Origin: Zoroaster sp. YZ-2022
Lineage: Eukaryota > Echinodermata > Asteroidea > Forcipulatida > Zoroasteridae
Reading direction: 5' to 3'
Assembly (NCBI GenBank): GCA_029582265.1
Contig: CM055826.1
Location: forward strand, 37,642,127 to 37,706,126
DNA length: 64,000 nucleotides
Shown piece by piece: positions 1 through 10,300 of this stretch. Every line of letters begins with the position of its first letter. Position 1 is the stretch's first letter. The notes under the pieces are model-generated. The model searched no databases. It was not told the DNA's origin and was given only the letters and a program-made list of their open reading frames with translations. Made by a program: the position numbers and the translations under genes.

Positions 1-1687
1 CACCGTCGCCATCTGTTATGAAATGTAATAGCTCTGGCACCAGATGAACAATAAGAACAAACATGGTGTCATTTTCCACTAATTCTGGCCTAACAAATCA
101 ATTAAAATTGTATTTTATAGTTCTGGGACCATCCTTACCTCTAAATCCAAGATTCACATATCAAGCTTCACTATCACCACTTGATTCACTGTATGAACTA
201 CAGCTTTCAGACTCGCTTTCATCACTTTCGCTGCTGCCATCACTGTTGTCCTCTGTCTGCGGGTTTGTTGGTAGGGATATGGATGGGGGAATTGGGGGCT
301 TGGTATAACGGATAGGAAGACAAAGGCCATTTTCAAGATGCCATCCATGGCCAATTGGTGAGGGGTGACTTCTTAGCTGGTAATGCTGTTGCACATATGC
401 GAGATAGTTTGTACGTCCAAGTGTGGACGGAGACTGTCCAAGTCAGGCACAAGTCAGATAGTGCTCTTTTTTTCTGCGCTCTCCACTTGGCAGCTCTGAC
501 TTCTCCCAGGGTCTTGCTTTTTAAATCACCATAGACGTATCTAATGACAAATTGCTCCAAATTACTGATGATCTCTTGTGTCACTGGGAGCTGTATACCA
601 CATACTGCTAGCAGATCTTGTGCCTTTTTGGACTTCTCCACGCGATCTGTGATGAGCTTCTTACTTGCTCCATAGAACCCAGAGTTATGGTCACACCCAG
701 TAAGAACATGTAGTGGTATGATGGAAGTAGCCATTGCCTCATCGCACAAACACCGGGCACTGATTAGCTGATGTTTGCGTTTCACACACATGAGCCCTGA
801 TGTCCTCTGAGCAACATATGCCGCTTGTACATAGTTGCCAGTGTCCTCAGTATCAAGAATGACTGCTGCTGAGTAGCCTTCTGACCGGAGCACACTATGG
901 TGAATATGGCCGTGTCTGCCTCTGCATGGGCGCAATTAAGCTCTGGCATAAGACTGCCTGTAGTGAGATTCTTTGCAGTGCTGCCCACTACACAGTAGAT
1001 GATCTCAATACCAGTTGTCTCTGCTGTTCTCTGATATGCCTCTTGAAGGAAGGCTTGAAGGCGGATCTTGTTCTCAGGTTTGCCCAGGAGAGCATGTTAG
1101 TCTTTACAAGAAGGAAATTTATCTTCTGACTTCATGAAAACATTGCTGATTGGCAGTTTCTTTTGGCGCAATCTGGCAGAAGTCAGAGCTGCCAAGTGGA
1201 GAGAGCAGAAAAAAAGAGCACTATCTGACTTGTGCCTGACTTGGACAGTCTCCGTCCACACTTGGACGTACAAACTATCTCGCATATGTGCAACAGCATT
1301 ACCAGCTAAGAAGTCACCCCTCACCAACTGGCCATGGATGGCATCTTGAAAATGGCCTTTGTCTTCCTATCCGTTATACCAAGCCCCCAATTCCCCCATC
1401 CATATCCCTACCAACAAACCCGCAGACAGAGGACAACAGTGATGGCAGCAGCGAAAGTGATGAAAGTGAGTCTGAAAGCTGTAGTTCATACAGTGAATCA
1501 AGTGGTGATAGTGAAACTTGATAAGTGAATCTTGGATTTAGAGGTAAAGATGGTCCCAGAACTATAAAATAACAATTTTAATTGATTTGTTAGGCCAGAA
1601 TTAGTGGAAAATGACACCCTGTTTGTTCTTATTGTTCATCTGGTGCCAGAGCTATTACATTTCATAATTTACAAGATGGCGACGGTG
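1..1687. repeat. Large inverted repeat (arms 1-504 and 1178-1687)
   Basis: Bases 1-504 match the reverse complement of 1178-1687 with very few differences. The left arm holds the 3' end of the decayed element ORF plus 3' flank, and the right arm is an inverted copy of the same. The 673-bp centre holds the upstream part of the ORF once. The left arm reaches the window edge and may be longer. Confidence 0.9.
161..1093 (-). pseudogene. Decayed mobile-element ORF (HAEADT...LTGCD nuclease-like family)
   Basis: Reading from 1093 down, one frame gives LLGKPENKIRLQAFLQEAYQ and PELNCAHAEADTAIFTI. It then shifts near 895 into a frame with ILDTEDTGNYVQAAYVAQRT, LHVLTGCDHNSGFYGASKK and QEIISNLEQFVIRYVYGD. 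It shifts again near 390 to LRSHPSPIGHGWHLENGL and ends in an acidic Ser tail (SDGSSESDESESESC). Uncharacterised multicopy animal proteins with 'EADT' and 'LTGCDxxSxFxGxGKK' motifs share this layout; I take it as mobile-element derived, but the exact class is unclear. Two frameshifts make it a pseudogene. Confidence 0.65.
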
Positions 1688-1852
1688 GCCATCTTGGATT
1701 TAGAGGTCAGGATGATCCCCAAACTCTACAATTACCATTCCAGTGGATTTGTAATGCCAGAACTAGTGGAAAATAACATCTCGTTTGTCCGTCTAGGTCA
1801 TCTGGTGCCAGAGCTATTACAAGTTATGTATTTCAAGATGGCGCCGGCGGCC
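1523..1852. repeat. Two tandem copies of a 165-bp unit in the element's 3' region
   Basis: Each unit starts with atcttggatttagaggt, includes ctggtgccagagctattac and ends near aagatggcg. The second copy is more diverged. The unit is also present inverted at the left edge of the window. Confidence 0.75.
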
Positions 1853-2183
1853 ATTTTGAATATTGCGCTCTAGCCGAAGTTCCCATCACATTTCAGAGGT
1901 ACATAGGAGCTAATTTTCCTTTTAAAAGGTTCCTGAAGTCAAATCCATCAAGAAAAAAGGTAGCAAAAAATGGTCACGGATTCCAAAGATATGACCCTAC
2001 TAGTTAGTTTCTTGAAATATTTCTTGGAAAACTAGAGGGTTGCAATTAACGTTTTTTACCAAAATGTTGTACCCTTTAAGTAAGTATGTGAAGCACTATT
2101 ATCCTTGTCCAAAACAAACACAATCTATACAAATTATCGTTGAACCATGAAACCTTTGTGACGGAAATAATTTTTTTTTTAAA

Positions 2184-4371
2184 TCAGTCAGTGATCTTTT
2201 CTTGAATACCTACCATTTCGTCAAAAGTGACTGTAGGCGCCGGTTTTAGTGGAGCATCCTGACCCGTTGTCCCCTGCGGTTTTTCGTCTTCTGCCACCCC
2301 TTTATCACCAGTGGAAGCATTCACCACACGGCAGGTCTCCACTGTATTCACCGTCTTCTTGGATGATACCACTGTAACAAGGGTTTGGTTTGGTTTTAAC
2401 GGGCTGGTTGGACTGGAGGGACTGGTTGGAGAGGCAAAGGTCACAGACCGCGGTGCACTCTGGGCTGTGTCACTAGACTTGGCACGTTTTTTGTTATGCT
2501 TGGACACTGTGGATTTGCCGGTCTTCGGGGAACCAGCGCTGGTCTGAGAGGAGATTCTTCGGGTTGGGGAGACGGCAGCAGAAGGACGCTTCGAGCTCGT
2601 TACTTGGGTTTCTATTTTTGTGCTACTATGTTCTTCAGTCTTAGTCTGAGAATGGTGTTGTTTGAGGGACACGGCTGGAGCAGTACTCAAGAGGGAGCTC
2701 TTTAACGGTGGGGAATGGATCTTGGAGCTTGAATGACTTGCTGAAGCGCCACCAGCCGTTTCATTCTTGTTAGTCCCTGTCACGTTGAGCTGTGACGGGC
2801 GGTGTTGGTTGTTATTATTGTTATTCGGTTCGCGGCTGGTTTCTGTGATCGGTTTAATCGTCTGCTGTTGCTGCAAAAGCATAAGACTTGGGGGTAGGTC
2901 TGCGAAGAAGTTGGCCCGGGCAGAGCGAGGAGAGATACGCTTGCGTCGACACCCGGGAGAGTCGGACTCGCTTGATTGGTTACCGGTAAAGTAGTGCAGG
3001 GGAGCCTCAGATACCGGTCTGGCTTTGGCCTGCATGTGGCTCTTAGTCCGAGGTAACTGGCCGGGAATAACCGACAGGGGCTCAGATTTCTGTAAAGCGG
3101 TCAGTTGATACGGTGGCAGAGGGATGCTGAAGTTTTTCGACGGTGCAGATGAGTGTCTCCACGTGGACTGGGGAGGCAGTGAAGACTCAGTCGTTACGGG
3201 TACGCTCTCAGCCCGCTTGGTGGACGTGTGGACTTCGTTTATTTTCTTTGGCAAAAGGAAGCCAGGGGGAGGGCACGGGTAGTTGGAGGCCGAGCGGGAA
3301 AGCTTGGGTGATCCACCGGGACTTGATCCTTGATTGCCTGGGGTTGAAACGCTTGATTTGACCTGTTGATGTGGGCTTGAGTTAACATTGGAATTGGAAG
3401 CACTAGAAATAAGCTGCTGGGTGCTTTGAGCATGCGCACTTGTTTTAGAGGTAGAAGTGTTCTTAGCACTTTGGGAATCAAGGCCACACGGAGCGCTGGC
3501 TCCAACGCCTTTTAATGCCACAACGGCAGGGGGCGCACTGTCTTTAATACGGGAAGATATTGTGATTTCTTGCTCTGATGTGGGTGACGTAACACGTGTA
3601 GTAATTTCACTATCCGTATGCCGATCCCGATCATATTCATTATCAAATATATCGTCGTATTCCCGCCTCGGTGATAACGAACGGCTCGGCAGAGTCCCAG
3701 CTCCCCGCGCCAAATTCTGCTCGAACATTTTTTTAGTGGATCTCACCCGGCTCCTCTCCATCTCTGCCATTCTCTTCTCTATATCCGTTTCAATTTTCAT
3801 CTCAGAATCTGACGACTGTGGCGAGGACTTCCGGTCTGTTTCCCGGAGGAGTCCCTGAGCGTCGAACCGGCCAAATTTCGTCAGCACCGGCTTGGCTGTG
3901 ACTTTCCCTGGCGCCACATGTTTCTCAGTCAGCGATGGGGACGATGATGCTGAGTTTGTATTACTATTGCAACTACTTCCTTGTTCACTATCAGAATCCT
4001 TTATTAAAGACACTGTCCGCGCGGCATCGGATGGAGTCGGTGTGGAACACATCCTAGGTAAAATCTGCACACGCGTTGATGACGTCGGTTCAGGAGTCTG
4101 CGCCCTGGCCTGTTTTTCGGGTGATCGTTTTCTGCCAAATATGGGTGAGGATGAAGTGAGGATCTCCGCGCTACGTGTGTACGAGCGTACCTCAAGAGGC
4201 TTCCCGCTGCTATCAAACGGTTGTCGATCTGTTGTAATGATCTGAATGGAGGTGGTTTCGGTCGTAGGTGGCGCCCCATTGCTACTCTCATACTGTTTAG
4301 CTCTCTGACATACTGGCTTGGAGTGTCGGACTACTGAGGCTACTTTAGCAACGTCGGATTGGGACTTGGAT
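2184..4371 (-). CDS. Terminal exon: Ser/Thr/Pro-rich disordered C-terminal tail
   Basis: This exon encodes 728 residues and then TGA. The frame opens at acceptor ataattcacacag and begins SKSQSDVAKVASVVRHSKP. The tail is low-complexity: a poly-Asn run, LLQQQQ, many SP/TP sites (RSVTFASPTSPSSPTSPLKP), and one helical charged segment (TDIEKRMAEMERSRVRSTKK). SVIP at 3063-3074 in a Ser/Pro/basic setting fits the SxIP motif used by EB1-binding microtubule plus-end proteins; this is only a short-motif match. MTCL/SOGA proteins also end in long disordered tails. The plus-strand frames here are shadows. I see no AATAAA in the 300 bases after the stop. Confidence 0.9.
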
Positions 4372-7300
4372 CTGTGTGAATTATCAGAAATAACTATGTA
4401 TCACATGAGTATTTGGGCAAGATGGCGACATGATACAATTGTGTACAATGTTTAGGTGTGCTCTTCCTCGTTATAGTCGTAGTCATTGTCATTGTCACTG
4501 TCATCATCATTATCATCACTATCCTCTTCATATTTCTACCCTACAAAAACAGGGGTGTTGAAATAACACCTGTGGTGTAAATTTACTTGTTCATTGTGTT
4601 TATATAGACTAATCCGGCGACCACTGTTTTCTGCCATTACTGTGGTGGTACCACACTGTATGCGCGCGTCACACGCATTCTTAAATACGCGGTACGCTAG
4701 CGTTTCGTCAAATAGAGTGCTCAGATTGGTTGAGGAAGCACTGGACTGTGTAGAAAACGAACACTTGACGCAGAATGTAGGTACCACCGCAGTTATGGCG
4801 GCGCCCAGTGAACTGGTCGAATGATTAGTCTATTTGATGGGTTACTCAATATAAACATCGCTGGTGTAGTTTTAACACCCAGGTTTTTGCAGTGTAGTCG
4901 TCGTGTCTTCGCCATTCTCTCTCACTGTTCATAAACATCTTCAACACGTAAGACTTCATCTTCATCACGTAAGGCTGAAAGTGACGCAATAAAGAAGTAC
5001 ACGGCCGCTATAACGAACACCACTACAACGAACATATTTTGGCTATACCAAACATGACCCTTGGCTCCCTTGGAACATGACCCATATAGGTTGATTACCT
5101 CTTCGGACGAGACGCTTCCATCTCCAGCCGAACCTGAAAACATGCCAGGTCGTCCTGAACGAGAGCGATCCGCCGTAGGGCCTAGAGATTAAAAACCACA
5201 CCCCACAGAATCGGGAAAAATACCAAATATATCATAAGCAAATGCGAGGATTTGCAACAAATTGCCTACCTGTAATCTTTTTCCGATGTGGCCACCTTTA
5301 GTGCGCGTGCGCAGATGAGAGAGAGAGGGCGGGAAGGAAGATGGAAGAAAAAACATGGATGAGTTAGTACATGCGCAGTTAGAGTCTACACCATCTGCCC
5401 ACTAGTGCACGATATAACACAACAACACAATGTCTACGTTAAGGTTCTACAATAAGATACGGAGGAGTATGCGATAAAATCTGACCTTGAAAATAGGTTT
5501 TTGTGTAGATTCTTTCGTCGTAACTAAAAAACTAGGAGCAAATAATTTTCTTAAAACAAGAAATTCCTGTCATTTTAAACAAGCTTCACGCAATGCGATT
5601 TTTTAAAAGAAGTTTCCTTCCATATTTCTAAACCATTAAGAACAACGTTTGTTTTAATATCTGAATTGAGTGACAGCAAGCTATATAGCTCTATGGACTC
5701 TCAAGAATAAACATGTACAATGACAATGAAGCAAGTGATGCAAACATATTGCGGTTTCATAATGCATTGGAAAATAAAATCATGCAACAATAGCAATTTT
5801 ATTTAAACTATTTTTTAACCAACATAAATTTTCATCGACAAAATGCATTTCACGTGCAAACAAAACCACAAGTTTAAGCAACTAAGCAGGAAAAAGATTT
5901 CAAGCAGAAGAAGGGATTGATTTTGATAACCTTATCACAGGAAGCAACATACCACAACTGAAAAGTGTACTAATTCTACTTCTGGTCTAAAATAGCGAAG
6001 TAGAGACAGCTTGTGGAATTGTAGCATAACCAGGAGGATGTTTTTTTTTATATAAAAGCTAAATAGTTTACTTATACTTAGTAGTCTTATAATTGGTGTA
6101 AACAAGGTTAATCGCTCTGTTTTTCTTTATGTATTGTAATTGTTTGTTCGTTTCTTTGTTTACAGGCACCTCCGCCATTTTTAGTTTGAGTATACATCCA
6201 CTATGCATGATTCAACTGTACATTTCCTGTTTCGATACTACTTGAGTGTCCAAATAAATGTATATTTGAATTAGATAATTAGATCGCAAGTTCATGTTCA
6301 TTGAATATCAAAGCCTCTTCAATCTTTCTTGTTTCGTTTCCGTTTCAAGATTATAAAATATTACTAAAATATTATCAATGTAGAGGCCTTTTGGTGTCTA
6401 TGTAATGCACAAATCAACTACACCCCACAAAACTGATTTACTTTAGACTTTATGGGTGTGCCTGCCCTCGACCTGGTTAGCCAATTTCTGGATATACCAT
6501 GCCAGCTGTTAGGTAATTACACTGCCTTCACCAAAGTAAACATGTATAAAAACCTCTATAGGGCAAAGCTAAGCATTCACCGCAACATAGCTGCAAAGGA
6601 AGTAATGATCTAAAATGTATATCTATGGATCTAAGACTGCAGTGAATATTATATTAAGGAAATGGTTTGACTTGAAACTACAAAGCCGAGCTGTACAAGA
6701 CGATTTTTTTGCTTAATTCTAAGTGAAAGAAAAGGAAAATGAGGTGTTGGCGAGGTTTATTTCTTAAGTGGCAGAAACATCAATTGAGAAAATATAAGAA
6801 ATAATTCACAAATAATGATCAACACTATTCATAAGCGAAACAAAAGTGACCACGGAGTGCCATTTTCAACACAAGTATATTTTCAACAAAAGTTATAAGC
6901 ACGCGGGCAGGCATACGAATTGCACCAGTTGGACTATCACTTTAATGTTGTGTCTTCGGGAGCAAACGAAGTCAGGAAATCAGCCTACTCCCCAGGGAGC
7001 TGAGATGGTTTCAGGAATTATTTATGAGCCTTATGAGCCTTATGAGCAGGGATAATAATATAATGCGCCTTGAGCACCACTTAGTTGGTGGATACGTGCG
7101 CTATATAAATCCACACATTATTATTATTATTATTACTCAGATTAAATCATTCTATGAGACAAGCAAAATTGTCCCAAGCATGTTCTGAAAAAGGCTATTC
7201 AACTTGCGAGTGTTTTAATTTGAGGGTTCATTCCCAAAGACCTTCAAAACAAAGTCAATGAAGTGACTTGAGCAGTCAGTATACTGCATGTTTAAGTATA

Positions 7301-10300
7301 TTAATAACTTGAATCATTATGAAAACATGAAAGCTGTGAGAGAATTATAGAAAGATTTGAAATTTGAATGACATAAAAATGCTCATAGAAACTGATTCAT
7401 TATACAGTCAAAAGCAAGTGAGCGAATTGAACAAGTGGGGTAAATTACTTAAACTGCTTAACCGATAATCTTGATCACCTAATATTATGGTAAGCAAAAG
7501 TAAAACTGGTAACCAGCTTATAGCTTTTCTTTCCATGTGACATTTTGCTGGTATCCAATTGAAAATGCTCAGGAAAATGTCTGCTTAAGCAGCCACATGT
7601 ATACTAAACTGACCACACAAAAAGATGTTTTCAATCTGGGAAAATCTGTCAATGATTTCGGTTGGAGAATTTCAATTTATTTTTGGCAGCAGGTTTGACT
7701 GTACTTTACTTCTATCTATAGAAAAAGAAAAGCAAAATGCAAGAACCTCGTCGAATACGTGCTTAGCCGTCATGCTATCTGATGGTTTGATGACGTCAGG
7801 CACTTCTTGCTCATGTGCAGTCCCATCGTTCCCATCATGCTCTGGCACCTTTTCCTGCATCCGTCGAACGAGGTCGCCCTTCTCCTTTCTCGGTGGCGCT
7901 GTTTTCTCGCAGGTTTGTTTTGTTTCGATTATCTTGGAATCAAACATAAACTCAAAATAATATTACTTGCATAATAAGTATAAGTAGGATACGAAGGTTT
8001 GCATGGTGGAAGTAAAGTAGGAGTAAGGTTTGCCGTAGCACCATGTAAACAATCTCTTAGGAGATGTACCGGTAATAATTGTCGGTTCAGAACTAACAAC
8101 TATTACATCTCTTAATAAATTACATGGTGCTTCCTCAAACCTTACTTCTAAGTATGTGATACTGTTAATGTGATAACAGTATAAGTATGTGATAACAGGT
8201 CGATGTTATATAATATGGAAGTATAATCTAGGAAAGTTTTAAGAAGCATCAAGTCATTTCTGCAATGAGATACCGGTAATACACTTTATTCAGGCAAAAT
8301 GTATAAACAATAACAATTTATAGATTTTTAGGCTTTGCATTTGAGGCTTTGCATTTGAGGTTTTGCATTTGAGGTTTTGCATTTGAGGCTTGGCATTTGA
8401 GGCTTGGCATTTGAGGCTTGGCATTTGAGGCTTGGCATTTGAGGCTTGGCATTTGAGGCTTGGCATTTGAGGTTTGGCATTTGAGGTTTTGCATTTGAGG
8501 CTTGGCATTTGAGGCTTGGCATTTGAGGTTTTGCATTTGAGGTTTTGCATTTGAGGCTTGGCATTTGAGGTTTTGCATTTGAGGCTTGGCATTTGAGGCT
8601 TTGCATGGTCGAATTGTCCGGAGTAACCCGTGAAGTCCCCATGGTTCTTCCTGAACCATATTTCTCACTTAGCGATAGTTGAGAAACGAATTGCCCGGAG
8701 AATAACCCGTGAAATCCCCATGGTTCTTCCTGACCATATTTCTCACTTTCAGTCGAGATACGAGTTGCGTGATAAGGTTATTTTCAGAACCTGTACCTCA
8801 GTTTCGCGATAGTTGAGATAAACACATGGTGTTACCGCAAACCGCTACGATAACAATTTATACGATAACACATTGTACACTGGGAAAAATAGATTCAATA
8901 ATTACAATGACAATATATACATTGTCAAACTGTTCTTATTAAAGATATTTGAATTCACACTATTCCAGTTAATTCCGCGTATTTTAGCAATGGTGTAACC
9001 TCAAAATTAAAATCAAATCGCGAATTACAAGTCCAGAACATGATAAGCTAACAAGATGATGTTCATTGTCGTACATCAGTAAACATAATGTTTCCCCTCT
9101 TTCATCCCTTTTTTATTTTTTACAATTTATATGAATTTATCCGTATTTCTTCTTCAACTTACTGTCAATTCTTGAATGCCTCTAGTGGGTGCTTCAGTTG
9201 AATAAGATCGGATTTGACTGGACGTCGTTTTGGTCTTGTCTGTTGTCTGAAATCCAACAATTGAAATTATCAACATTCCTCTGGGGAGTGTCCAGTAATT
9301 ATTGTCTATCTATTATAATGACTTGGTATACATTACATTGGAAGTTTAGCAACCGTACCAGTAGGTATAATCATTTTTCCAAAAATAATTATGAACAACC
9401 AAAAATGTTATGCAATTTCACAAAAACTGTTTTAAACATACCTGGGCTGGAGAAATATCCATCGTCTTCAACTTTTGTAACTGAAAAATGTTAGAATAAT
9501 TGATATTTTGGGTAAGTTCTGGAGGTCTAAGATTTGTTTTCAAAATAGTAATAATGGCACTTTTAATGTTAAACCGTTGTACAATAAATTTCCAGGTAAT
9601 TATGTAATCAGTGAAAATTTGCTAAAGTGAAGTTACCTGCACGGAAAATCCATCTATTGTTTGCAAGATTCATTCACAGTGAAAAAAATACTGCATGAAC
9701 AAACCTGTTCGTTCAAAGCAATATTATTTAATTAAAGTCAAACAAAAAATGTGAACAATTTATGTAAAACTAGGGAATTTGACAAACTCATCTTTGCTGT
9801 TGTAACTTGTAACCAATATAATTTAACATAAATGTATGAACAATTCAAAGAATTATACATTTTTTGTATCCAAAACTTCTTGAGAACTCCAGACAAACTT
9901 TCCAGCTTCTATTTACCTCCTGAATCATTGTCTCAATCCTATTGTGTTCAAGTCTGCGCGATGTCAGACTCCCCTGCAGCCGCTTTTGTAAGTCTGCCCT
10001 CTCACTTCTCCATAGTTCTCTATCTCGCTGGTAATGAGACTCCACCTGACTGCTGCGTTTCTGCATGTCTTTCATGGTCTGCATTTGATCTTCAAGCTAA
10101 ATAATTAATAAGAAACATGAATTTTAGAATTAAGTTGTCATTATGATCTTTATCATCAGATAATAATTCAGTAACAAAAGTCCTAAAATTGTGAGACTTA
10201 AGATTGTAAACAACGTACACTGTGAAAACAAACATGTAAATTTACAGCAAAATGCAGGCAACTCTATTTCCAACAATTTGCTGTATTACAATTTTACATA

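Noticed and set aside
2311..4245. Several plus-strand frames of 69-133 aa
   Set aside because: Antisense shadows of the terminal exon's Ser/Pro-rich frame.
8330..8606. Possible CRISPR-like array
   Set aside because: Units are contiguous with no spacers, and the genome is eukaryotic; it is a minisatellite.
8290..8668. Three overlapping minus-strand frames of 100-116 aa with repeating KCQASNAKPQMPSL-type units
   Set aside because: They are translations of a 14-bp tandem repeat that has no stop in any of the three frames; no splice or start evidence.
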